Source of the DNA: Haloarculaceae archaeon H-GB1-1 | Lineage (GTDB): Archaea; Halobacteriota; Halobacteria; Halobacteriales; Haloarculaceae | Length of the DNA stretch: 51,283 nucleotides | Direction: 5' to 3' | Assembly: GCA_029688825.1 (NCBI GenBank) | Contig: JARUKX010000029.1 | Location: forward strand, 1-51,283 | Part shown: piece after piece, positions 36,667 through 44,633 of the stretch | How the letters are laid out: every line of letters begins with the position of its first letter | Numbering within the stretch: the first letter of the stretch is position 1 | The notes under the pieces: model-generated | What the model saw: the letters and a program-made list of their open reading frames with translations, nothing else | Told to the model about the DNA's origin: nothing | Database searches by the model: none | Made by a program: the position numbers and the translations under genes

Positions 36667-37800
36667 TCAGCTGGACCGTTCCCAGAACCGCAGGAAGTTC
36701 TCACCCAGTATCCCCGCGACCTCGGCGTCGGAGAACCGCTCGGCGAGCTTCGACCGGACGACGGGCCAGTCCTCGTACGTCTCGAACTCGCCGATGCCGG
36801 CCGCGATGGTCCGTTGCTCGACCTTCTCGCGGTCGAAGCCGAGTTCGACGATGTGGTCCTTGTAGTACTCCAGCAGCGGCTTCGGGAACCGCGAATCAGC
36901 CGGGTAGAAGTCCGTCCCGAGGCCGAGGTTCTCGGGGCCGATGATGGACGCCGCGTGTTCGAGGTGGTCGAGAAATATCTCGAGCGTCGGGTCGTCGACG
37001 CCGGGGGCGATGAACCAGGGCAGGGTCACGATGCCCATGTAGCCGTCCGCCTCGGCCAGCGCCTGGATCTCCTCGTCGGACTTCCCGCGGTAGTGGTCCA
37101 TCACCGACTGGCAGGTCGCGTGCGTGACCGCCACGGGTTCATCGGAGTACTCGATGGCGTCGAGGGTCGTTCGCTTCCCGCAGTGAGAGAGGTCCACGAT
37201 GCCACCCAACTCGTTGACGCGGTCGACGGCCGCCCGCCCGAACTTCGAGAGCCCACCATCGGACGTGTCGTTACAGCCAGTGGCGAGGCTGTTCTGGTAG
37301 TTGTAGGTGAGCTGGAATATTCTGACGCCTTCGTTGTAGAGGACGTCGATTCGGTCGAGCGAGCCGTCGATGGCACCGCCGAGATTCTGCGTGTTGAGGA
37401 CGATGCCGACGTCACCGTCGGCGGCGACGCGTCGCGCATCGTCTGGCGATGTCACCTTGTGCAACCAGTCGGCGGCGTCGAACCGCGCCTGCCAGCGCGC
37501 GAGATCGCGGCGCTGTCCGGTGCGCTCGGAGACGTCGTCGTGCGTCCAGGGGGTCACGCTGAGCAGATTCACGCCCGCCGTCTCGTAGACGTCTCGGACC
37601 GCGTCACGGAATTCGGCGTCCGACTCGAAGCGCCGGACTTCGTGGTCCCAGATCGCTTCCCAGGTCTCTCCGCCCGGCGTCCCGTTCGCCATCATGTCCT
37701 CGACCGTACGGTCGAGGTCGTCGCTGGACCCGTACGAGCGAATGACCTGCTCCCACGGGGCTGAGGACGTATAGTCGAATATCGGTTGCTCGTCGGCCAT
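36667..37800 (-). CDS. M19 (membrane dipeptidase)-family protein with altered metal site
   Basis: A 377-aa protein of the renal-dipeptidase (M19) fold. It keeps the later ligands, His206 in IVDLSHCGK and His227 in VTHATCQSV, and an Asp in LGLGTDFYPA. The N-terminal His-x-Asp pair is replaced (IFDYTSSAPW), and the bridging Glu position reads VLNTQNLGG. It therefore probably binds at most one metal and may not be a peptidase. The block QNLGGAIDG...LTYNYQNSLATGCN...DGGLSKFGR resembles the M19 paralogue in the dimethylglycine-catabolism locus of Pseudomonas (dgc region), recalled from knowledge, not searched. First gene of a three-gene operon, with a TATA-like box about 30 nt upstream. Divergent from a BCCT transporter. 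Confidence 0.8.
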   Translation of the reverse strand: MADEQPIFDYTSSAPWEQVIRSYGSSDDLDRTVEDMMANGTPGGETWEAIWDHEVRRFESDAEFRDAVRDVYETAGVNLLSVTPWTHDDVSERTGQRRDLARWQARFDAADWLHKVTSPDDARRVAADGDVGIVLNTQNLGGAIDGSLDRIDVLYNEGVRIFQLTYNYQNSLATGCNDTSDGGLSKFGRAAVDRVNELGGIVDLSHCGKRTTLDAIEYSDEPVAVTHATCQSVMDHYRGKSDEEIQALAEADGYMGIVTLPWFIAPGVDDPTLEIFLDHLEHAASIIGPENLGLGTDFYPADSRFPKPLLEYYKDHIVELGFDREKVEQRTIAAGIGEFETYEDWPVVRSKLAERFSDAEVAGILGENFLRFWERSS

Positions 37801-37867
37801 GCTACGACGTTCGTAGCGGACCGAATAAACGTTTTGTCCAACTCACCGCGATACCGGTTGCCACAAT

Positions 37868-37882
37868 CGAAATATATATTCG
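37868..37882. promoter_or_regulatory. CGAA-N7-TTCG inverted repeat in the dipeptidase/BCCT promoter region
   Basis: CGAAATATATATTCG has CGAA/TTCG arms around an AT-rich TATA-like core. It lies between divergent genes, 34 bp before the BCCT start and 68 bp from the M19-like start. Another CGAA-type repeat precedes the nearby IclR gene (39742-39755), so both could be targets of that regulator. Confidence 0.35.
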
Positions 37883-37915
37883 GGCGGAATTAATCATGCA
37901 CATTAGAGCTCACAC

Positions 37916-39574
37916 ATGGCTCACTCAAGCGACAGCGGTGTCATCAGACGCTTCGTCGACGAAATCGACGCCATTCCGTTCACGTTAGGTGCGCTCGTCA
38001 CGTTCGTGTTCATCGGACTCGCAGCCTTCAGGACGGACTGGGTCTCGGCACAGATAACGACGGCATTCGGCGTCTTCGGGGAGGGACTCGCGTGGCTCTA
38101 TCTCCTCTCGATGCTGTTGATGCTGGTGGTCTGCGTCTATCTCATGGTCAGTCCGTACGGGCGGATCAAGCTGGGGGACAGCGACCCCGAGTACAGTTAC
38201 GGCTCGTACCTCGCGATGTTCTTCTCGGCGGGGCTGTCGGCTGGCATCGTCTTCTTCGGTCCCGTCGAGGCGCTCACGCACTACAGTAGCGTTCCCCCGC
38301 TGTTCAGTGGGGGAGCCGAAGCCGGAACCCCCAGCGCGATGGTCCCGGCGCTGGCCTACGCGATCTTCCACTACGGCGTGTCCGCGTGGGGCGGCTATCT
38401 CGCCATCGGGATTCCCGTCGCGTACTACGTCTACGAGTACGACGCGCCGTTCCGCACGTCGACGGTTCTGCTGCCCGTCCTCGGGCGCGAGAACCTCGAC
38501 GGGGTCGTCGGCCGAACCATCGACACGCTGGCCGTCGTCGCGACGCTCGGCGGTATCGCGACGGGACTCGGCTTCATCGCGACGCAGATTCTGGCCGGCG
38601 TCACGTATCGGACGGGCATCCAGTTCGGGACCCTCGAAACGGTGCTGGCCATCACCGGCATCACGATCATCTTCACGGTCTCGCTCGTCGCCGGCGTCGA
38701 CCGCGGCATCAGGCGACTGTCGGACTTCAACATCGCGCTCATGGCCCTCCTGCTGGTGGCCACGCTCGGCGGCGGGGTGTTCCTCACGCGCATCTCCGAG
38801 TTCACGGTGTTGAACACGGGGGCGATGGCCATCGGCACGTACGTCCAGAACTTCTTCGAGATGAGCCTGTTCACCGGCACCGGAATCGAGGGCGGTACCG
38901 CCTGGACCTCGTTCTGGACCGTCTTCTACTGGTCGTGGTGGATCGCGTGGGCCCCGTTCGTCGGGCTGTTCCTCGCCCGCATCTCGAAGGGCCGCACGAT
39001 TCGCGACGTGCTGTTCACCGCGCTGGTCTCCATGACCGCGATCTCGATGGTCTGGTTCACGGTCGTCGGCGGGACCTCGATGTGGCTGCAGCAGGCGGGC
39101 GTCGCGGACATCCTGGGTGCCGTCGGACAGTACGGGGACGGCGTGGCCGGCTACGCGCTGTTCGGCGCGCTTCCGCTCGGCGACCTGTGGCAACCGCTCT
39201 TTCTCGTGCTGGTGGTCACCTTCTTCGCCACCTCGGCGGACTCCTCGACGCTGGCGGTCGCGATGTTGACGACCGGCGGCAAGGAGAACCCCTCGAGCCT
39301 CAACCGGATCTTCTGGGGCGTCCTGCAGGGCCTCATCGCGGCGATTCTGGTCGTCCTCGGCGGCGCGAGCGCCCTCCGCTCGTCGGTGATCATCACCGGC
39401 GCACCGTTCGCCGTCGTCTGTCTGGCGTCGCTGTTCGTCTTCGTGCGGAAACTCGGTGCCGACCACCGGAGCGTGCTCTCACACGGCGACGAGTCCGGGA
39501 TTCGCCGTCGCGACGGGGCCGCACAGTCGCCGTCACAGATCGACGACGACCCGACCGGTGCGAGTAGCGACTGA
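37916..39574 (+). CDS. BCCT-family betaine/carnitine/choline-type transporter
   Basis: A 552-aa permease with about 12 helices. BCCT hallmarks are the glycine-rich Na+-site helix FSAGLSAGIVFFGPVEALTHY and the tryptophan-rich segment SFWTVFYWSWWIAWAPFVGL followed by FLARISKGRTIRDV. Such carriers import glycine betaine, carnitine, choline or dimethylsulfoniopropionate with Na+ or exchange related solutes. Its C-terminal tail is hydrophilic (about 45 residues). The genes around it encode demethylation-type enzymes, so uptake for catabolism rather than only osmoprotection is likely. It is divergent from the M19-like operon and followed by an IclR gene on the same strand. Confidence 0.92.
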   Translation: MAHSSDSGVIRRFVDEIDAIPFTLGALVTFVFIGLAAFRTDWVSAQITTAFGVFGEGLAWLYLLSMLLMLVVCVYLMVSPYGRIKLGDSDPEYSYGSYLAMFFSAGLSAGIVFFGPVEALTHYSSVPPLFSGGAEAGTPSAMVPALAYAIFHYGVSAWGGYLAIGIPVAYYVYEYDAPFRTSTVLLPVLGRENLDGVVGRTIDTLAVVATLGGIATGLGFIATQILAGVTYRTGIQFGTLETVLAITGITIIFTVSLVAGVDRGIRRLSDFNIALMALLLVATLGGGVFLTRISEFTVLNTGAMAIGTYVQNFFEMSLFTGTGIEGGTAWTSFWTVFYWSWWIAWAPFVGLFLARISKGRTIRDVLFTALVSMTAISMVWFTVVGGTSMWLQQAGVADILGAVGQYGDGVAGYALFGALPLGDLWQPLFLVLVVTFFATSADSSTLAVAMLTTGGKENPSSLNRIFWGVLQGLIAAILVVLGGASALRSSVIITGAPFAVVCLASLFVFVRKLGADHRSVLSHGDESGIRRRDGAAQSPSQIDDDPTGASSD

Positions 39575-39595
39575 CGCTCCCGCAACTCCGTTCTC

Positions 39596-39635
39596 GACTC
39601 TCAGTTCCCGGTTCTGACTCTCAGATCTCGGTTCT
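39596..39635 (+). repeat. Tandem pair of 20-bp pyrimidine-rich units after the BCCT gene
   Basis: GACTCTCAGTTCCCGGTTCT is followed directly by GACTCTCAGATCTCGGTTCT, with 17 of 20 bases identical. The tract is T/C-rich and lies 22 bp after the stop codon, so it may serve as a transcription terminator; haloarchaeal terminators are often T-rich. Confidence 0.35.
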
Positions 39636-39741
39636 CCGTTCTCTCCGTTTCGAAGCGCTACGCTTTCAGAGCCTCCGCCCCGTCACGTCCGCTGTCGGAA
39701 GTCCGCAGTCGGCACCACCGGCTCGCTCCCAATCATAATGA

Positions 39742-39755
39742 CGAACACCTGTTCG
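39742..39755. promoter_or_regulatory. CGAACA-CC-TGTTCG palindrome, candidate IclR operator
   Basis: A perfect 6-bp inverted repeat with a 2-bp spacer, 55 bp upstream of the first IclR gene. Its position suggests autoregulation by the IclR protein encoded just downstream, or control by another member. Confidence 0.4.
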
Positions 39756-39810
39756 ATGATGCCGAAAGTATGCCACAGACTTTTCACGTCGTGGGCCGAA
39801 CACTCCCGAT

Positions 39811-40584
39811 ATGACCGACCACGCGGCAGACGAACCCGGGACGATTGGGGCAACCGAAACGTCGTTCGCCATCGTCGAACGACTGCGGAACGACGACGGG
39901 GCGACGGTCTCGGAGCTGGCACAGACCCTCGACCGGTCGAAGAGCACGGTCCACGCCCACCTCAAGACGCTCGCTCGGCTGGGGTACGTCGTCAAGGACG
40001 ACACCGAGTACCACCTCGGACTGGAGTTCCTGAACCTCGGTGACGCCGCCCGCGACCGGTGGAACCTCTATCAGGTCGCCAAGCAGGAGACCGACGCGCT
40101 CGTCACGGACCTGGGCGAACTCGGCCACGTCATGGTCGAGGAGGGGGGACGAGGCGTGTACATCTACCAGACTCGAACCGAGCGCGCGGTCCAGACCGAC
40201 TCGCACATCGGGACGACGGTCGACCTGCACGCGACCGCGGTCGGGAAGGCCTATCTCGCACATCTCGCCGACGACCGTCGCGCGGCGCTCCTCGACGACC
40301 TCGATCTGGCCGAACTCACGGATTCGACGCACACCGACCGGGAGGAACTCGAAGCGGAACTGGCGTCCATCAGGGAGCAGGGGTTCGCGTTCAACGACGA
40401 GGAGCGGTTCGTCGGCATGCGAGCGGTCGGTGCGCCCGTGCTCGGCCCCGACGACGAGGTCCTGGCCGCGATCAGCGTCTCCGGCCCGACGACCCGCATG
40501 GAGGGCGAGCGATACCGCGAGGAGATCCCCGAGCAGGTCACCCAGACCGCCCGCATCATCGGGATTCGAGCGACGTATTCGTGA
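39811..40584 (+). CDS. IclR-family transcriptional regulator
   Basis: A 257-aa regulator. Residues about 10-70 are the winged helix-turn-helix (TVSELAQTLDRSKSTVHAHL, LARLGYVVKD), and 85-250 are the IclR effector domain (HATAVGKAYLAHLADD, then SIREQGFAFNDEERFVGMRA and VGAPVLGPDDEVLAAISVSG). IclR proteins sense small metabolites and control nearby catabolic operons. It follows the BCCT gene and probably controls it or the divergent M19-like operon. A palindrome lies in its promoter region. Confidence 0.93.
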   Translation: MTDHAADEPGTIGATETSFAIVERLRNDDGATVSELAQTLDRSKSTVHAHLKTLARLGYVVKDDTEYHLGLEFLNLGDAARDRWNLYQVAKQETDALVTDLGELGHVMVEEGGRGVYIYQTRTERAVQTDSHIGTTVDLHATAVGKAYLAHLADDRRAALLDDLDLAELTDSTHTDREELEAELASIREQGFAFNDEERFVGMRAVGAPVLGPDDEVLAAISVSGPTTRMEGERYREEIPEQVTQTARIIGIRATYS

Positions 40585-41130
40585 GCAGGGGTCCGCTCTG
40601 CGGAACGGACTTGCCTACCAAAGCCTGTCTTCGCCGTGGTTCGGACGGCGACAGGGACATATCAGTCGAAACCTGTTACGAGAGTATTACTGTAATGGGG
40701 GTCCGCTACTCCCTCGAGACGTGTTTCTGACGGATTTCGCCGGGCGAGCGTGTCGACTCGTCCAAGTGGTGTGACCCTTGGTGGCAAGCCCGTGACCGGG
40801 ACGCGGCTACGTTCAGACCCCTGTCTCCGTTTGCCGGATCGGTTTCGTCGCTCCGCGAATTCGACTGTGTGGGTGCCGGTGAACTCGACAGCTCCCGGCG
40901 GTGGTTCACCGAAGTGTGACAGAACTGTGGTTGTAATCCTCTCGTGGGCCACCTGATGGAACTCATGGGCCGGATACGTACTGACCATCGAAGCATCGTC
41001 CCAGACCTCACCATTTCGTACAGAGAAACAACGACGTGCGAATTTCGAATCGCATCCGGAAACTCGGTGCAGATGGGTACACACCGCGCTAGTTCGTTTC
41101 GCAATGGGAAACTCAAGATTTCTTCAGGTC
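40585..41130. other. 545-bp gap without a convincing gene
   Basis: Several overlapping frames run across this stretch on both strands. One on the minus strand (around 40850-41000) contains the protein-like piece YPAHEFHQVAHERITTTVLS, which might belong to a decayed gene, but I cannot assign it. No promoter or RNA structure stands out. Confidence 0.4.
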
Positions 41131-41427
41131 TTACCGGTAGGTGAGATTGATCTCGGTCACGTTGGCAGTGCGCTGAACGAGTTCCTTAAGCTCCGACTCC
41201 ATTCGAGCCATCGGAACCCGACTCACCGGACCAGTCACGCTGACGGCAGCGTACAGTCGGTCTTCGAGGGTGACCGGTGCTGCGACGCAGTTCATGCCCT
41301 CGACTCGCTCCTGCGTGTCGTAGGCGACGCCCCGTTCGCGGATCGTCCTGAGTTCCTCGAACAGTTTCTCGCGGCTGGAGATGGTGTGTTCGTTGACCGG
41401 TTCGAGTCCGTGCCCAGTGGCGGCTAT
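41131..41427 (-). pseudogene. IclR-family regulator remnant (effector-domain end only)
   Basis: The minus-strand frame that ends with TAA at 41131 encodes 98 residues matching the C-terminal part of IclR effector domains: GHGLEPVNEHTISSREKLFE, ELRTIRERGVAYDTQERVEG, MNCVAAPV...RLYAAVSVTGP and TANVTEINLTYR. An in-frame TAG at 41428-41430 closes its 5' side, and no winged-helix part is found upstream. It is the broken tail of a third IclR regulator and lies between two intact ones. Confidence 0.75.
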
Positions 41428-42258
41428 CTACACACCTCCCTGTGTACTATCGGTTCGACGATGATCGCCGTCGCTCTCATCAACGCCCACACGGAAGCCG
41501 TGCGGCAGTAAACGAGCCTCTCAGAAGCTAATGGAGGGGATCCTGTCTCCTGTGCATCTCGACTCGTCGATGGGTCCGAATCGTCGGCAAGTAAATTTTC
41601 ACTATATCAAATAGGTATATACTTATGAGGGTCTTTGCTTATCGGCGCGTTTCAGCCGCGGTCGTGCGTAACGTTGTGGACCACGGGGCGACCACGAACT
41701 GGCGTGCACGGGAGTGGGGGCAAACCCGACACAGGCCTCGACAGGAGACTCCTCGTTCCGATGAAACTCGGTCGTATTGGCCGCATCGTTCCATTCTGAG
41801 AGGATGAATTACATGGGTATGGATGTAATGGGTTCAGCGGGTGGCTTTCAGATATTCGAATCGGAGCGGTGAGACCTCTGCCCGTCGAACGGTCGCGTGG
41901 TTCTGCGGTTCGACAGTATCGTCGGTCAAGGTTGGGTTCTCCGGATGCCCTCTCGGCGATTCCCCCGGACCGCCGATCGTGATTCCTCGGGAGAGCAGGC
42001 GGTCCCTCTGCGTTCGGTGCGGGTCGACCCCGGGATCTGGACAGCAATCACGCACTGGCGAGTTCGTATCGTCCGCCTGCCGCTCGCTACTGCGGAACAC
42101 GGCCACACCCCCTCAGTTTTCACATCCTGAAAACTACCGACGGTTCCGTGGCGGGCCCTCGGCATCGGCTATTCTTCGGGACGTGCCCACGTCAAGTACC
42201 GGAGCGGATGACGCGGCCAGACGAAATTTTATTCTGATACCTCTGCAATACTCACGTC
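41428..42258. other. 830-bp gap, no supported gene
   Basis: The region is moderately A+T-rich near 41585-41625. Its open frames do not look coding, and the missing half of the IclR remnant is not here. The last 40 bases hold the promoter of the second IclR gene (TATA-like TTTTATTCTG at 42227-42236). Confidence 0.45.
42227..42236 (+). promoter_or_regulatory. TATA-like box of the second IclR gene
   Basis: TTTTATTCTG is centred about 28 nt upstream of the ATG at 42259, as expected for a leaderless haloarchaeal transcript. Confidence 0.5.
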
Positions 42259-43026
42259 ATGACCGGAACGAACGGGGACCAACGGACGATTCAAAGCGCT
42301 GTCAACACGTTCGACATCGTGGAAGTCGTCGCCGAACGAAACCGGCCGACGTTGACCGACATCTGCGAGGACGTCGACCTCAGTCCGGGCACTGTCTACA
42401 GCTATCTGGTCACGTTGCGGTCGAAGGGATATCTCACCGTCGACGACGGCGAGTACGAACTCGGACTGCGGTTCGTCCGGCTCGGCAAACAGAGCCGCGA
42501 AAGCGAACTCACCGCCATCGCCAGGCCGATCCTCGACCGCATCGCCAAGGAGACGTCCGAACTCGTCCTCTTGCACGTCGAACAGCACGGTCGGTCGGTC
42601 ATCGTGGAGAAGGCCGTCGGCGAGGCGGGCGTCGAAACGACGGGCGACGTCGGCGAGTTCCTGCCGATGCACTCCAACGCCGGCGGAAAGTCGATGCTCG
42701 CGCATCTGGACGACGAGCGCGTCCGAGAGATTCTCGACCGTCACGGTCTCCCGCGGATGACTGACACGACGATCACGCAGGAAGCGGACCTGTTCGCTGA
42801 ACTCGAAGGGATTCGCGAGCAGGGGTACGCCTTCAACGACGCGGAGGACGTCGAGAACCTCTTCGCTGTGGGCGTCCCCATCGTCGCCGACGACGACGTC
42901 CTTGGGGCGATTACGGTGGCGACGCCGAAACATCGGATGGGTCGCGAGGAACTGGTCGACGAGGTGGCATCGGTCATTCGCGGCGCTGCAAACGAGATCG
43001 AACTGCGCCTGACCTACGATTCCTGA
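42259..43026 (+). CDS. IclR-family transcriptional regulator
   Basis: A 255-aa regulator with a winged helix-turn-helix (about 10-75; TLTDICEDVDLSPGTVYSYL, LRSKGYLTVDD) and an IclR effector domain (about 85-250; HSNAGGKSMLAHLDDERVRE, RHGLPRMTDTTITQEADLFA, VGVPIVADDDVLGAITVATP). It converges with the MttB-family gene 44 bp away and is its most likely regulator. It is similar in layout to the IclR at 39811-40584 but clearly a different paralogue. Confidence 0.93.
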   Translation: MTGTNGDQRTIQSAVNTFDIVEVVAERNRPTLTDICEDVDLSPGTVYSYLVTLRSKGYLTVDDGEYELGLRFVRLGKQSRESELTAIARPILDRIAKETSELVLLHVEQHGRSVIVEKAVGEAGVETTGDVGEFLPMHSNAGGKSMLAHLDDERVREILDRHGLPRMTDTTITQEADLFAELEGIREQGYAFNDAEDVENLFAVGVPIVADDDVLGAITVATPKHRMGREELVDEVASVIRGAANEIELRLTYDS

Positions 43027-43070
43027 GCGATTCGCCGCGTTTGGTCCGCTCGCCGCCGTCCGTTCCGTCC

Positions 43071-44534
43071 TCAGATCTCGCGCAGAATCGCGTCGCGCTG
43101 CTCGCTGGCGAGGCGGTCGAGATCCGCCTGGAGGTCCGAATCGAGTTCCGGTTTCGAGTACGCCGCGAGGTGGTCCTGCACTCGGTCGTGGCCCAGCTCG
43201 AAGGCCGTCTTCGCGCCGTCGCTCTCCCAGTCGCCGTGGGACTGCTTGTCGACGAGGTCGGGGATGAGGAAGTCCTCGCCGGCGAACTTCAGCGTGTGCG
43301 GTTCGCCGAGGAAGTGCTCCTGGGGCTCGATCTCGCCCACGACGTCGAGGGCCAGCCGCTCCTCGTCGATGGTGTACCCCTCCTGGAAGCGGTCGACGAA
43401 GCGCAGCAGCTCGCAGTCGAGGACGAACTTCTCGGGGGACATCGCCGTATAGGACTCGAGAATGCCGGCGGCGTGCAGCATGAAGTCGACGCCGCCGAGC
43501 GTCGTGGCCAGGTCGACCAGCGCGGTCTCGAAGCCCGCCTGGTAGTCGACCGTCTTCGCGTCGGTGAGCGACGAGCCGGAGAACGACGGCACGTCGTAGT
43601 ACTCCCCCATGGTCCCCGCGGCACAGGAGAAGAGCGCGGACTCGGGACTCCCGATGGAGAGCGAGCCGTAGCGCATGTCGAGGTTCGACGACGGGATGCC
43701 GTAGACGACCGGCGCGCCGGGGTTGGCCAGTTGAGCGATGGTGATGCCCATGAGGTTCTCGGCGTTGGACTGCGCGATCGCACCGGCCATCGTTCCGGGC
43801 CCCGACGCGCCCGCCTGGATGAACGCGGCGACGACCGAGGCTTGCCCCTGCCTGGCCAGTTCGAGCAGGCCGCCGGTCATCTTCTCGTCGAGGGTGCGCG
43901 GCGGGACGGTGTTGACGAGGCCGGCCGCGTAGGTCTTCGAGAGGTCCGGGTCGTCGACGGCGACGCCCACCATGTCGAGCGTGGTCGCGGCCCGGTCCGC
44001 GCCGTACGAGGAGACCATCACCGGCAGGTCGGTGAACTCCAGCGAGCGCTTGACCATCTCGACGTGTTTGACCTCCTGGGGAACGTCGGTCGGTTCGACG
44101 GCGTTGTACCCCGCGGAGTTGATGGGTCCCTCCAGCTGGGCCAGCTTCATGAAGGTCTCGTAGTCGTCGAGCGTGGAGCTTCTCCGTCCGTCTTCGAACG
44201 TCCGAACGTTCGGCGCACCGTAGCCCGGTGCGCGGAACGGGTCCGCGCCGCCGACCTCGATGTCGTTGTCCGGGTTGCGCGCGTGCAACGTGAACGACGA
44301 CGGGGCCCCCGACACGGCGTCCTCGACGAGCGAGCGGTCCGCCGTCACGAGGTTGTCGTCGTCGACGCTCGCCCCCGCGTCGTCGAGCAGGGCGAGCGCC
44401 TCCGGGTGGTTCACCTGGATGCCGTACTCCTCGATGATGAACATCGCCGCGTCGTGGATCGCCTGGGCCCCCTCCTCCCCCAGACGGTCGATGCGTGGCG
44501 TCGGCTGGGTCGACAGATCGACGTCCATGCTCAT
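43071..44534 (-). CDS. MttB-family (COG5598) methyltransferase, non-pyrrolysine
   Basis: A 487-aa protein of the trimethylamine methyltransferase superfamily. The N terminus (LGEEGAQAIHDAAMFIIEEYGI) and the barrel segments (GASGPGTMAGAIAQSNAENL, YGSLSIGSPESALFSCAAGT) are typical. The reading frame contains no internal TAG, so it lacks the pyrrolysine of true MttB and belongs with MtgB-like enzymes, which demethylate quaternary amines such as glycine betaine or proline betaine and pass the methyl group to a corrinoid protein. No corrinoid protein or corrinoid methyltransferase is in this window. The ATG at 44534 is chosen over a TTG three codons upstream. It lies 99 bp after the YeiH-like gene on the same strand. 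Confidence 0.88.
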   Translation of the reverse strand: MSMDVDLSTQPTPRIDRLGEEGAQAIHDAAMFIIEEYGIQVNHPEALALLDDAGASVDDDNLVTADRSLVEDAVSGAPSSFTLHARNPDNDIEVGGADPFRAPGYGAPNVRTFEDGRRSSTLDDYETFMKLAQLEGPINSAGYNAVEPTDVPQEVKHVEMVKRSLEFTDLPVMVSSYGADRAATTLDMVGVAVDDPDLSKTYAAGLVNTVPPRTLDEKMTGGLLELARQGQASVVAAFIQAGASGPGTMAGAIAQSNAENLMGITIAQLANPGAPVVYGIPSSNLDMRYGSLSIGSPESALFSCAAGTMGEYYDVPSFSGSSLTDAKTVDYQAGFETALVDLATTLGGVDFMLHAAGILESYTAMSPEKFVLDCELLRFVDRFQEGYTIDEERLALDVVGEIEPQEHFLGEPHTLKFAGEDFLIPDLVDKQSHGDWESDGAKTAFELGHDRVQDHLAAYSKPELDSDLQADLDRLASEQRDAILREI

Positions 44535-44633
44535 GTGTACCAATCCGATATTGTCTCCGGTCTGTCTTAAGCATGTCTGTCGGTCGAGGTGGTGTCGCCG
44601 GGGCGGAGTCCACGCGCGACCGGAACCCGTCGC

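Noticed and set aside
36667-37800. A normal renal-type dipeptidase call
   Set aside because: The N-terminal His-x-Asp pair and the bridging Glu are missing; only the fold family is retained in the call.
43071-44534. A pyrrolysine-containing trimethylamine methyltransferase
   Set aside because: The frame has no internal TAG codon, so the true MttB type is excluded.
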